Assembly: GCA_949752745.1 (NCBI GenBank)
Contig: OX457025.1
Location: 46,297,601-46,361,600 of the forward strand
Reading direction: 5' to 3'
DNA length: 64,000 nt
Source of the DNA: Protula sp. h YS-2021
Lineage: Eukaryota > Annelida > Polychaeta > Sabellida > Serpulidae
Shown: positions 21,397-33,245 of the stretch, piece by piece
Layout of the letters: every line of letters begins with the position of its first letter
Position numbering within the stretch: position 1 is the stretch's first letter
The notes under the pieces: model-generated
Told to the model about the DNA's origin: nothing
What the model saw: the letters and a program-made list of their open reading frames with translations, nothing else
The model's database searches: none
Made by a program: the position numbers and the translations under genes

Positions 21397-24214
21397 ATGT
21401 ATACTTTATGATTCCCTTATTTTTACAAGGCCACCAATATTAGTTTACAGATTACTTAAACCATTACTTGCGGACAAAGTTCGCTATGTCATATTTTACA
21501 AAAAGACGATGGCAGAAAGGAGAACTGATAAGAATCAAAACAAAAATCGGATGGTGTACCTTGGCTGTAGGCCAAAGAGACACTTTGTGTGTTATCTGGC
21601 ATGGCTGATCATTATAAAACAAAAAAGAATAGAAAACCAGAAAATGAACACGAAATTGCAAGTCGTAAGAACTATGGCTAAACACTCAAACCGGCAAAAA
21701 AATAATTTAATCACCTGAATCAGGTGGCAAATTGTGATAGTGTCGATAGGTTTCAAAGTAAAGGATAAACATACAGGCGAATAATTAGATATCATGTTAC
21801 TCGACGCAAATTGCAGAAAAAGTTAATCGATTTCTATTAATACCCCTTGCCTGTATTTTATACTAACACTTGCATTTTAATTCTGAAAAATGGGCATTTC
21901 CAACAGAAACATTTGGAAGAGTATTAATGATCTTGATTTGCAGGCTTACAACAAAGTTTCATTACTACCGAACTGATATTGTGCTCAGTTGGTCAGGAAA
22001 TTCCAAGATATAAGGTCCGCGTCCGGCATGAGGTGTTACAAAGAGGATTCACTTTCGATTCCATCGCCCCAGCTAAGCGAATAACCTGGGTTGAAATGTA
22101 TAAAAAGAAATTTCACTTATTAAGAATGTTACCTTCATATTTCATCGATGGTTTCGCTATTCCACACTTTTTACTAGAACACTGCAAAGGTAAACAAAGC
22201 CGGTCAGCGTGTTATTGACTGTGTACGGATTTACTGTGTGCATAACTATTTACTGAAGCCTGATAGTAGATGATTGGTATAAAAAAGAAACGTTTCGTGA
22301 AATTATTTGCACATGTGTAAAAAAATATTTTTGCAATTAAGCTGGTAATACACACAGTGCAAAGGTTGGTTTTGCAGTTTCATAAATGAGTTCATTATGA
22401 AATACAACTGAGATATACTACCATGTAAAGAACATTATGGACTAGTTGCCGGGTAAAATCAGAAAAAGAATTCACGATAAAAACAATACGCATGTTACAT
22501 TTTTTAAAGATAGTTTACAAGCAGGTTTGCCCATCTTGCTTCTGCTTTGTTGCTAGCATGAATTGAAACAACAAATAGAATGTTACCATTTCTGAACGTT
22601 TGTGAAAAACACTAAAAGTCAAAGAATCTGCAAAAAAACTTGTAAAAGGGGTTGAACCTTGGTTGTAGACAATAGCAACTAAGAGAGAAAAAATGCAGCT
22701 TAACAAAAAAGCAGTTTTTCATTTGTCCAGTGTGTGTCTAAAGAATTTCAAAGAATTTCATTAATTTTGAGGATTTACTCTGAAATCATGGCATCGGATA
22801 ATATGTATACTATATCATATGTCATATCGCTATAATGTACTGTGATACTTGATTGCATACTCAGAACAAATTTTTCATCTCATGTTAGTTTATTGTAAAT
22901 GCAACGTCACTACATAGTCAAGTGACATTTAAGCTATCTCACACTAACACAGTTAACGCAAGTTTTTTATTTTTTGGTTTCAAGTTTTACAATGTTGTCT
23001 TTGTACAGTCACTGCATGCTAACACATGGTGGCCAGATAAAACTGACATCGGTTATGCGATTTATGCTTGTGGATTGAGGACTAGCAACTCGAACGATTC
23101 TCTCCGTTTGTGATGTGTAGTTTTGATTTATGGAGCACAATGTATACTCCACACATGAGTTATTTCGGCAAAATACATCAGTTCTATTTCACATTTAATC
23201 ATATTTTAAGATATTATTCTCTGAAATTTTGACAGAGGAAAGGATCTAATTTATCTGGCACTACTCAGGACTAATAGTTCTAGATATTCGTTGGTTTTGG
23301 GCGCTCTCTGATTATTACTGACCACGGTTTATATCGATAAAAAATGCCCCGTTTAACGAACTTCCCATGCACCCTTAGGTTTCTTTTTGACTTTTCTCTC
23401 ATTTAATATCAGAAATCGTCTTCATTGCTATAATATGCAACGGCATATTGAAGGGTAGTTCTCACTTGTAATGAGAGGAGTGTAATACTGCGTGGTGCGA
23501 TTTAATATACAAATAGAACATTAGAGAAAGTAGAGTATGACACGTGTTTCAACAGTTTATTCAGATTCGAAAAACTTTGTACAAATATTTTCAGTTTTGC
23601 AATATTAACATATAGCAGATGTACTGACATCTTCGCAAACATTCTTCAAATATGGAAATAGTTAAGGCGATATATAATGAATTAAAGCAAATACAATCAT
23701 TGAATAGCACTGTAGTTAGTTTAAAACATTTTTCTCATTAATTTTTCAGTTTTCCAGCTTGGCGCACGAGCGCTGTCATGACGCGTGAATTTACAGTCAC
23801 AAATATTATGAAGTCGTTAACATATTTATCAAAATTACTCATCAATTAACACCATTTTAACCGCTATGTTATTACATTATCCTTGCTTAACTTAACTGAT
23901 ACAATTATTTTAATACGAAAATAGTTAGACACAAGCATAATTAATACTCTTGGCTAGTACATGACTGAATAGTGATAGCTCTGGTAAGTTCTATCAGAAC
24001 AAACAACTCAGACGTATAACGTTAATCATCTTTCAACTAAACAATCAGCTCTTTTGAAACAAATGTTATACCAAAAAAAAGACCTATACAAAACAATGTA
24101 CATGAATACGTGGCTTTGTTCCGGTTCCTCTTTTTGTTGGTGTGTATGTGTTTATTTTTACGTACAGTCCTGTTATTGTTGTACAAAGTTGAAACGCGCC
24201 ATTCTAAAGAATAT
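21397..24214. other. No gene recognised
   Basis: A plus-strand open frame at 21979-22218 (79 codons, basic, GC above its surroundings) is the only stretch that looks faintly exon-like, but no family is recognisable. The rest is AT-rich with no supported feature. Confidence 0.4.
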
Positions 24215-24700
24215 GGTAAGCGCATCTTTTACCATTAACTGTTATTAGATCAGATGTTCACCACATGTTTTCCTTGTGATAGACATATGTTAGATCAGCT
24301 CAGAAAAATTCATGTTCGCCACATGGTTCAGTCAAAGCAAAACAAGTGTCTGATCATGTGTTTACCATATGATGAATAAGCCGTCATGTTATAATGTTGA
24401 TATATGTCATCTCGCTTGTGGTCATAACTTTGATCAAATGGTAATCACTATATGGTTATCAGATGCCAAACGTGTCTTCATGATTAAACCTTGTAAATAT
24501 ATGTTTACAATGCGGTGCGCTTTGTAGAAGTCGGCATGTTTAAATTTATGGCAATATGTGGAGTAAAAATTGTCCCATTTGCATATGGTAGTCACATGAT
24601 CATCGCATAAAGTGTAAAATGCAATGTCATTGCTTGACAAATATTTACCACATGGAACTCTTAGAAATGTTAATGAATTCTTAGTCCAGACTTCATAGAC
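24215..24700. repeat. CATATG/ACATG word-dense region 1
   Basis: Within about 480 bp, variants of ACCACATG, CATATG, ACATGT, TGATCATGTG and ATATGGT recur every 20-30 bp without a fixed period. The same vocabulary fills 36640-38090. The left edge has GGTAAGCGCA (24215-24224), reminiscent of the GTAAGCACA termini of other word-dense elements here. Confidence 0.5.
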
Positions 24701-25137
24701 CAACAGAAAAACTCATTTCATTTTCAGGCTCCTCCTAATTGCGTAATATCACATATTTCACAAAACCAAGAAGTAATACCACAACGAAAAATACGGCCAT
24801 TCTGCCACAGCAAGGTTTCTGTTGTCCCAATTTTACAGAGGTTTTCAAATAAAGTCTTTTTTCTACACTCCACTTCCAGTTTCCCCCATTTAAAAAACCT
24901 TAAAATAACATTTTTGATTTTTCAAAGAATGGTCTTATTTTCCCAGATCTGGAGCACCGAACATTACAATTTCCTCTCTGAGATTTCACAAGTCCGTTTC
25001 TTGCATTTATACCCGAAAACTGATTTCAGGATAAGATTTTAATGTTACTTATAAACACAGCATATAATAAAGTGCACAATAAGTTATTAATAGTACATTT
25101 TGTCTAAACTAGAGAAGTGCACAACTTTCATGTACAG
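24701..25137. other. 3' flank of the GM2-activator-like gene
   Basis: Downstream, on the minus strand, of the stop codon at 25138-25140. It presumably holds the 3' UTR. I did not find a convincing AATAAA on the minus strand within the first 200 bp. Confidence 0.4.
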
Positions 25138-25266
25138 TTACGTAAAGGCGTAAGGTGAGGTGAGGCGCGGTCGCCGCCGCTTCTTCACGAAGAAGGTGAG
25201 TTGGACACAACCGAGCTCTCTCTTATCGGTGTCATCGAAAATCTTCAGCATCATTTCGTACTCTCC
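25138..25266 (-). CDS. GM2A-like: GM2-activator-like protein, exon 4 (C-terminus)
   Basis: Last coding exon of a four-exon minus-strand gene. It is entered in phase 0 from a pyrimidine-rich acceptor (ending GTGAAG) and reads GEYEMMLKIFDDTD, then RELGCVQLTFFV, a basic run KKRRRPR and a short tail before TAA. The G-x-Y-x-x-x-x-x-x-x-D ... L-G-C-x-x-x-x-F pattern is the final beta-hairpin of ML-domain proteins. The Cys is the partner of the first Cys of the domain (encoded by exon 1). The basic C-terminal extension is longer than usual for the family. Only 423 bp of intron separate it from exon 3. Confidence 0.85.
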   Translation of the reverse strand, partial: GEYEMMLKIFDDTDKRELGCVQLTFFVKKRRRPRLTSPYAFT

Positions 25267-25689
25267 CTTCACGACAGAAAACAAATAAAAAAACATTAGA
25301 AATAGTTGCTGGATTTAAATAAATCCTTACTAAAACAGGAAACGGTCTAGAATCCGATTCTAAATGCTGAGTAAATGCTGGGAGGATGAATCCTCGAAAA
25401 CAAACCCAATGGAAGAGTGATCAATAAAATTATGTGTCTTTAAGTTTATATGTGAAATCAGGTTACTGAAGCACATAATTGTGTTTTAAGATTTCACTCA
25501 AATCCGTGCTCTAAAAGTATATTTAAAAACAAATCACTTTTCGCCTTTAATACTTTTATAGTACTGAATAAACATCAAGATCATCGCACAGTACTTTACG
25601 GCATAAACTGACAGACAAACACATTATTTGCCATTTTAAAGGAAACTCTTTATAAGTTTAACAGTAACAGTTCTTTGGGAAAGACACAC

Positions 25690-25870
25690 CTGTATGGGCC
25701 AGTCTTTAACCCCCGGGAGGAAGTATTTCAGTGGATGGTTTGTGTTTTGCAACGGAACAATTCCCTTTGTAAAGGGGCATTCACAAGGCACTCCAGCAAG
25801 CTTCATTGCTTTTGGGCACCCAGATCGCTCGTAATGGGCATTTAAAATGTTGCACACATCTTTGTAGTAC
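25690..25870 (-). CDS. GM2A-like: GM2-activator-like protein, exon 3
   Basis: A 181-bp exon with acceptor TTGTTTTAG and donor GTGTGT. It is entered needing one base and left in phase 0. It encodes YYKDVCNILNAHY, then SGCPKAM, AGVPCECPFTKG and PLKYFLPGVKDWPIQ. The spaced D-V-C ... G-C-P ... L/V-P-C-x-C-P-F-x-x-G set is diagnostic of the ganglioside GM2-activator branch of the ML family, which binds and presents glycolipids in lysosomes or outside the cell. The four Cys correspond to two of the family's four disulphides. An in-frame TAG at the acceptor rules out upstream extension of this exon. Confidence 0.9.
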
Positions 25871-26199
25871 CTAAAACAATAAAACCATGCTGCACAGTAA
25901 AACTTTTCCCGACGCAGGTTGTGATTTGAGAATCAAAGCTTGTGATGTAGCTGCGATTTGTTTATCTTGTGCCTCTTCTCTGTCAAAATGTTGTCATTAC
26001 AAAATAACATAGCAATTTTTTGCAACAGAAAATATCAAATCAAATATGCAGCAAAGCCTGTGTGTTAAGGACATCTAACTAACTGACCGAGCCTTTTTGT
26101 CCCTAATAGGGAGTTGTCCCCAATAGACAGGTAGGGGATTTGAAGAGCATTTGGCTATCAAAAACAGAAATAATCATCCATAATAAAATCTTTATTTCT

Positions 26200-26774
26200 T
26201 TGTTTGTTTCTCAAAGCGACAAGTCATTTCTCTTTCTTTTTGTTCCTCCCACGTTTTATTTGTAATTGCTTTATAAGTACAAACTTAGCCAAGAACCCGT
26301 CTTTAAAACATATTGTCAAGCATGGGGTGGTATTTAAGCTCAGGTGCACCATAAATTCAAAGAACAAGAGATGTAACGCTTACTCGGGAGACTAACCCAA
26401 AATTGCAATTATCCCGGCTCTTCTCCTCCCTTCTGTCTGAACCCGTCCCACAAAACCCCTTAAGCACAGGTTGCTACGATGTCCTCTGGCAGGAGTAAGC
26501 ACGGAGTATTGATAAATCATACTCTACAGCATCAAAGCGGGTTATGTTCATTATTTACTTTGTGAGACACAAGACTGCTCTCCTTAATATACAAGTCGAC
26601 TTCACCGTAACACTTGACTTGTGGGCAGAAATGCTTTCCCTAGTCCTCCATGGCCAGGTATCCTTATTAAACAGGTTTTGTTGGTGTGTGATTTCAAAAC
26701 AGTCTGGCGTGAATTGTCCCTAATTCACAAGTGTCCCTAATATACAGGGCATCCTTAGGGCAGGTTTTACTGTA
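26200..26774 (+). repeat. Dispersed repeat, copy 1 (inverted partner at 35186)
   Basis: Aligns over most of its length, inverted, with 35186-35650: shared TTTCTCAAAGCGACAA, TTTTGTTCCTCCCA, GGGAGACTAACC, GCTACGATGT, TGTTCATT-TTTACTTT, and the end GGGCAGGTTTTACTGTA. It contains several copies of the phrase (T)GTCCTTA-ATATACAGG. About 100 bp here (26250-26370) are absent from the partner. Non-coding; the family is not identified. Confidence 0.75.
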
Positions 26775-26775
26775 T

Positions 26776-26905
26776 ATCTCATATATCAGATATCAGATCA
26801 AAAATATATCTGATATATCAAATATCAAATCAAATATATATGATATATCAGATATCAAATCAACGATATGTCTGATAGATCAAATATCAAATCAAATATA
26901 TATCA
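26776..26905. repeat. ATATCA-rich tandem repeat
   Basis: Units of about 30 bp around GATATATCAGATATCAAATC, four degenerate copies, immediately after the dispersed repeat's end. Confidence 0.75.
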
Positions 26906-27158
26906 CCTCGAAAATAAAACCACTTTTCACTGGTCGCAATAAAGTTGCCTTCAGGCTTCAGCAAGATTACAGCCCAGTTGGCCTATGGCTCATAATGCCT
27001 ACGCCTCCTTTATTTTTACCAAAAGTACACTTATGCAAGAAACTGAACACAAAAATCTAATCGCACTGATAAAACTGAACTTTATTTCTGAGAAACTCTG
27101 CCTAATATAAAGCTTCTCAATTCCTGCCTTATCTCTCACCAAAGGTGTGTTTCACATA

Positions 27159-27903
27159 GTGTCCTGACAAAAGGTCGAGCGACAAAAGGTCGAATGTTGA
27201 AGACGCGACAAGAGGTCGAAATTTTATTTATGCTCTAGCAATGCAACAACAGTTGAGACACAAGTCTAAAGGATTTATTATAAAAAAATACACTAAATTC
27301 CAAATCAGTCAAAAATAACAAACTACTCTACTACTCTAGTGATGTTCTTTTGATTTTAAGAGTTTTTCTCTACTCGTCGCCTTACTGGTTTTCGCTGTTG
27401 GCAGATTTTCACCCATTTTATAGTAATTTTGCACACCGACTCCGGTGTGTGATGAATTAGCTGCTTAGATTTCAACATAAAATAATTACAAATGAAACCA
27501 TACACCTGTGTGTATGATTTAAATACCTGTAATTTCATGAATTGCAATTTCTAATTGCCCTTGCTCAAAATGCAATCCATTCACTCGTTTTGGCAATACC
27601 TTTATAACTATTGAATAGCATGCAACGAAGCAATTACCCTTTTATCATGTATTTGACGAATTTGACTCAAGTTAAAGTGTAATTAAACAACTGCCTGAAT
27701 TGATTATTAGTGAATTGGGATGAAGAAATTAATTGCATTTTGGCCTAGTCTGGCCTAATCTTTCCCGCAGCATAGCAATCTCCGGTCATTGATGTGACAA
27801 TAGAAAAAGAACGTTTGATTGAAATTAATTGAAAAAAAATCTCGACGTTTTGTCGCGTTTCCAACTTTCTACCTTTGGACGCTCGACCTTTTGTCATGGA
27901 TCC
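27159..27903. mobile_element. Non-autonomous Mutator-like (MULE) element with 10-bp target duplication
   Basis: Long inverted ends of about 60 bp: the left reads ...TGACAAAAGGTCGAGCG, then ACAAAAGGTCGAATGTTG and ACGCGACA. The right, inverted, reads ...TGACAAAAGGTCGAGCG, TCCAAAGGTAGAAAGTTG and ACGCGACA. Flanking both sides is GTTTCACATA (27149-27158 and 27904-27913), a 10-bp direct repeat in the size range left by Mutator-superfamily transposases. The interior is AT-rich and non-coding. Superfamily assignment rests on TIR length and duplication size. Confidence 0.7.
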
Positions 27904-28402
27904 GTTTCACATATATTAACGATTTTATATCTTGTAATGTGATACATGTTGTAAAATGTTAACACAGGTAACCATTAACGACATAAATAGTTATGAGATA
28001 ATATTCTTAATACAGGACGTTCTTAAATCTATAAAAGATGATAATGTAGTGATCAAATATGAAACATATATAAGAAGACATGAAAACGAATTATTTCACA
28101 AAGACTGCTGATGAGATTAACAACTGACATATCTGTCAGCAAAACAAACTAGAGTAGTCAGCGAGTACTGAAACGGGTGCACACGACTTTACTTGAAGAG
28201 ATAAGATTTTCGTGAACAAGCCGGTGAAGCATAAAACAAGAACCGTCTGCAATTATGTCAACGAATACTTCCAATTTTGATTTTTTTAAACGCCCACTTC
28301 CAACGCAAAACCTGATGAGGACTTGAAGCCAATATGGGTTTATATTAAGTGCTTGTGCTCACACTGATTCGACAACTGAAAAATTCATTTGACTGGAGAA
28401 TT

Positions 28403-28600
28403 ATGGCAGCAACTTTTAGGATAACAGATTATATCAAACTCTACATTCCGAAAAGGGTGTTTGTAATCCTGAGTGGTTTCGTAGTCCTCGTCTGTTGCGG
28501 ATATTGCTTTCCAATCCATCACGCACAATACTTGGACCGCACAAGAAGAATTACCAAAATTCAAATTATGCAAAAGACCAACATTGCAGAGAAAATGTAA
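28403..28600 (+). CDS. Possible small single-pass membrane protein (SMIM20/MITRAC7-like?)
   Basis: A 65-codon ATG frame: a polar start (MAATFRITDYIKLYIPK), one hydrophobic segment (RVFVILSGFVVLVCCGYCF), then a basic tail with FPIHHAQYLDRTRR and MQKTNIAEKM. The shape (short N-terminus, one membrane span ending F/Y-P-I, then a basic helix and an N-x-A/K-x-I turn) recalls SMIM20/MITRAC7, a mitochondrial inner-membrane factor for cytochrome oxidase assembly. Similarity is weak and by eye only. It is intronless and antisense inside intron 2, so it could be a retrocopy or a chance frame. Confidence 0.3.
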   Translation: MAATFRITDYIKLYIPKRVFVILSGFVVLVCCGYCFPIHHAQYLDRTRRITKIQIMQKTNIAEKM

Positions 28601-29329
28601 TTAAAAACGCCTCTCGGTTTATTTTATAAAGTTCATAAGCATGTTTCTTGTTTATAACTTTTATACGATTTTAAATGAAATTAATGAAGTTGCTGTTTTT
28701 TGTACATCACTGGCAGAAAGTCATTTAGCTTTGATAGTGGGTAAAGACAGGCAAGTCATAGACAAAAATAAAAATTAATTGTTGTGTAAACCACAAGCCA
28801 ATTAATATTTGATCTCAACACTTAAAAGAAATAAATGTTTCCTCGGGTTTCATTAACTCTCCATTGTTCATCCTTTGCGTCCTGTTATGGAAGGACACGT
28901 GGCACACCGAATGACATGGCGGGGGGGGGGGGAGGGGGGGGAGGGGGGAACGCGTGGGGGGCGTTGGTGGTTTACATTCAGATCGCCATCGTGTAAGTGA
29001 AGCAATGTAACAGAGGACCACAGAGCCGATGCAACCAGATGCTGCTAGTCATCAGAAGAGGTGCCTATATTTTACTACGGATTTACACCCAATAAAACCC
29101 TGTGAGTGAAGATTTTCTAACTGAGAAATGAACAGAATGAGAGAAGCAACAAAAACCGCCGTGTGGCTTCATGAATCTGTGACTCGTAAAAATGTCCCGG
29201 TACTTCATCTCGGCAGATGATAATGGAGGAGACAGACTGGGGAGGCAAGGGAGGATGGTCTCTAATCCAATCCCTTTTCTGTAGCAAACCAATTGCAGGT
29301 CAAATATGTTCGCCCCTAGTTTACCTTCT
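28601..29329. other. Intronic DNA with a G-tract
   Basis: A G-run region at about 28921-28949 (runs of 11, 8 and 7 G separated by single A) could form a quadruplex and is prone to slippage. I see no gene. The plus-strand frame 29217-29528 is carried by the minisatellite that follows. Confidence 0.5.
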
Positions 29330-29520
29330 ACTCAGTAAGCCGGCCGAAGAGTCCCTTCCCACACATCTCAGTAACCCGGCCGAAGAGTCCCTTCCCACAC
29401 ATCTCAGTAACCCGGCCGAAGAGTCCCTTCCCACACATCTCAGTAACCCAGCTGAACCGTCACTTCCCCATCATCTCAGTAATGGGCCAAACCGTAACTT
29501 CCCACAAATATTGGTGGCTA
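29330..29520. repeat. 36-bp minisatellite
   Basis: Three near-identical units (CCGGCCGAAGAGTCCCTTCC then CACACATCTCAGTAA) and two diverged ones. The period is 12 codons, so one frame reads NPAEESLPTHLS repeated. Coding use is unsupported. The last unit abuts the element at 29522. Confidence 0.8.
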
Positions 29521-29521
29521 T

Positions 29522-29907
29522 CCAGTAAGCATTGTGGCTTTTCATTCACGTTGGACAGACGTTGCTCTCTCCACGTCGGATCAGGGGTTTTTTGTGTTGA
29601 TTATGGAAGTCGAATCAAAGTTTAATTTGCTGAGGCCAAATCAACGTCGATTATCGGACGTATAATAAACGCTCCATACACGTTGTTAATGGACTGTGAT
29701 GAATATTTTTCAAAAGGTAGCAGGAAAAAACTTGCATGCTCCTGAAATGTCCTCGAATGTCTTCACAACGTCGATTTCAAATGTCTATTCACAATTGCAT
29801 CAAGGACGTTGACAAGACGTTGACCTACGCGATTTAATGTTGTGATTTGGTCGGAATGACGTCACAATCTCAAATCGACGCTGAATTGACGTCGGAATGC
29901 TTCCTGG
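29522..29907. mobile_element. ACGTTG-word element with CCAGTAAGCATT ends
   Basis: Ends CCAGTAAGCATT (29522-29533) and AATGCTTCCTGG (29896-29907) are inverted repeats with one mismatch. The interior repeats ACGTTG/CAACGT/ACGTCG-type words at high density, with AATCGACG and GACGTCGG variants. Non-coding. It shares its terminal CCAGTAAGCA with the 56488-57156 element. Confidence 0.6.
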
Positions 29908-32900
29908 GTACAAGATATTCTTGCTGGTGTTTTTTTTTTTCACTCAAGAGAAGGACTTACAGGCAAATAAAAGACGATACAATGGTGTTGCGGGTATAAA
30001 AATGTCTCATGCATGTCGCTGTGTCTGCATCGACGGGGAAAGGTGAAAAAAAAATGGAATGCGGCAATAATAACACAGAGGCGGGGAGGACAAACACAAG
30101 TGCAAAACTAACAGCAACTTTACCAAAAAATCCATTGTGCCATTTAATCAAGCAAAATGTCTAACTTAATATAATAATGTTATTATGAAAAACATGCATC
30201 TTAAGCCTGCACTCTGCCTGTCATCAACCGCTAAAGTATTCAGAATGCGGAGGTAATTAACGATTTGCTGGTTGCTACTTGAATATTATAATATAACTCA
30301 AAGTGCTTATTCAGTTATTATATAGAGGATAATTAAAGCACATATTTCTACGCAATGAGACAGATAATTATGGGCATTGTACACGAAAGTTACCGCACGT
30401 GTATAATCAACTTAAAAATACACGCGACTCTATGTCTTCATTTGCATTCTGAAACATGTATTTAAATCTGAAGTTAGAGGGCGCCAGGATTACACTATGC
30501 ACATGGACGCCATAGACCTGAATGCCAAATCAGAATAAAAATCCTTCAAACAATATAGCATGGCTTCTTTTTTAAAAAAATAGACTAAAATCTTATAAAG
30601 TAGATGTTTTGAAGTGATGAAATTTAGTGGGTTTCGGCTTATTTTTCGTCAACATAGAGATTATTGATCAGGTGCGAATAATGTTGATCCCGCACGATTA
30701 CGCATACTGACGGCGTTATCTCTGGTTACTAAGAGATGTGAAAGCCCCCACCATGTTTTATAAATAAATGAATAGCAAATGTTACACCGGAGCCTGACGT
30801 CGTTGGACTTTTTTGTTTGGTGATTTTTTTGGTAGAATAAATGATCGTACTTGACGCTTGAAAAGCATTTTTGTCTTTAAGAAATCATATATTCCTACTC
30901 TCAGAAATGGCGAGAAGATATGGTAATATGGTAATATGAAATACCGCTTTTACAAACAGTCGATAGTCAGAGATCTGTAAATAACATAAAGGTCTTCATT
31001 CAGAGATGCACCTTATTCAGTTTTTGACATTTGTAATTGAATTTGCAACATCTCAAATTCGGCTTATTTAAAATTATATACAGCTGCATTTAACATGATG
31101 TAGCAAACTGTTCAGCTTTGGATATCTCCAAATTAAAATACAGCCAAAAAAATTAAACATTTCTCTATTTCTTTTATAATTACGGACCTTGGAAAAACTT
31201 CTGTTTGCCTTGTTTTCAAAATCTTACAATTGAATTAAGACACATCTAATTTAATTGCTATTATTTCTTTATTTATATTTCTCACCCATCTCTAATAAAG
31301 ATAAAAAATACAAAAAAAAGAAAACAAAACGAAGTATATTGACACGGAAGGAGTGGAAAGAACGTGCAGTTAGGGCGTGCAGCCAGGAAACCTTCCCTGT
31401 CAGTCGCTCTCACATACAGTTATATATGCATGAAAAAGAAATGTCAGAAATTACTAACACATAAATAATTAAAAGCTGGCGAGTGTTCTTATTTTTTAAT
31501 TACTTTATTAATTTATTTATTCATTTCATTTATGAAAACTCGTATCTTTGAAATAAGTTTAAATATCTTATTTGCGTGACTGGAGTAAGTGACTTCTTGA
31601 ACAATTATAAACAGCCCGAGGCCATAGTTCACATGTTTGGGCTTTGTTAAACATGAAAGACTTATGCGATAGAATCTTAGCACCTCACGTGTGCTATTTT
31701 ATTCTTCTTCGCCCACACATGTTTATTCTTTTTAAAAAGGCGTACATACCAAATGTGAATTTTGGGATTACACCATAATACGTTTCAAGCTTATGCGAAA
31801 AGAACACTGCAGAGTGCAAGCACACACACATGTTCCGGTTCTAAAACTATTATCTAAATAATTCAATAACAGAGGTAGAAGGTTGTATTCGCTGAACGAA
31901 TTGCCCAGCTGTCGCCTATATGTGACGTCATCATCTTAGGTCAACTAATTTTGTATGAAAAATATGAAAAAGGGTTAGAGTTATGCAGTAAACATTCGAC
32001 CCTTTAAAGATGTCAGGCAGGATCCGAAACGGCAGTCGTAGCCACGCGTTTGGCCTTTTTGATGTTTTTCATACGTCTCTACACTGTGTATAAGCAAAAC
32101 CGGTGACTAGAACATCGTTATCGTAATGAAATTAGACTTCTGATTATGATGTGAGTGTGTCTCCAATATTTTTGCAACATCTATAGTCTGCTTGAGGTAA
32201 AGACGTAAATGGGCGCTGCGATAATAAAGACCTTGCGCGCAGAAGTTTACTATGAGTGCGACGCCATGATTGCATAGAAGTGAGAAAAATTCAAATCTCG
32301 TGGTCTATCAAAGCCTGCGTGATGTATAACTAAAATAGGACGTAGCTCGAATAGTTCCGGTCTAGATATCAGCCCATCAGAATCGTTGGTACATAAGAAC
32401 CATGGCCTAATTCTCGTTCTGTGTCCGATACCAAGCACACACGTTTTTGTCCAAGCTGAATTTTTTCTTGCTACAGCAAAGTAAAGGGTGTTTAGCGCCA
32501 TTGTTTTACTGTAATTCTTTGGATAACGTAGTTAGTTTTGTGGAAGTAAAATTTGAGTGTAACGGACTCATACTGGTTGTAATTTTTGCTTTCGTACTTT
32601 TCACGGCTGGTAAATCTGAGTTTTCATGCACGTTGGTTACTCTCCCCTAGAAGAGTTACTCTTAGGTTCTCTTTCGGCTTGCTGGATTCGGATGTTCTGG
32701 CTGAAGATCCTCAGGAGTACAGGTTATTTCAGTCTACGTATGTCTGTTTTGATCTCAAGCTTCTTGCAACTTTGTGGGTTACGAAGTAATAGCTTTATGC
32801 CTCCTAGCAGACCACTAGTAATTGTAGAGCTGAGCAAGGTTACTTGGCAGTGTCTGGACGAAGAAGACGGGGTTTCAATCGATCAATTCTGATGCTCCAA

Positions 32901-32929
32901 ATCCTTTTATACTCTTGGTACCGACCGTA
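29908..32929. other. Intronic DNA, no gene recognised
   Basis: AT-rich with no supported element. The last few hundred bases (from about 32580) may be 5' leader of DIRS copy 3 but are too diverged to claim. Confidence 0.4.
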
Positions 32930-33245
32930 TACACATCAAGGCTTGGTTCTGTTTCGGTAGCGAGTACTGATTAAACACAATTTTTGGCTCAGTATTAGTA
33001 CAAGGTGCTCACTGGGTACCTGGATCTTGGTTTGAGCTTGATGCTGGGTACCTGCTTCGTACCCGGACCTTGACTTGGTCCGAGTACCAAGTACACATTT
33101 AGGTCTTGGTTCAGTTACCAAATCTTGATATGTCTTGGTACGCTAAGTCGCTTTTGTAGGGTGCAGGCATCGGCTGCCAGTCATTTCAGAGTTTGTGTTT
33201 ACAAGCAATTATTTATGCGATCTTTTTTCTGCTTATTCGTCAGAG

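Noticed and set aside
28201..28260. Missing GM2-activator exon (minus strand reads ...DGSC...)
   Set aside because: A G-S-C triplet occurs, but no P-C codons lie at the required spacing and the donor placement does not fit phase 2.
29217..29528. 103-codon protein with NPAEESLPTHLS repeats
   Set aside because: The 36-bp minisatellite happens to be a multiple of three, and flanking sequence lacks gene features.
31321..31360. Another candidate for the missing exon (minus strand LPCQYTSFC)
   Set aside because: The Cys spacing is wrong, the G-S is absent and the context is low-complexity.
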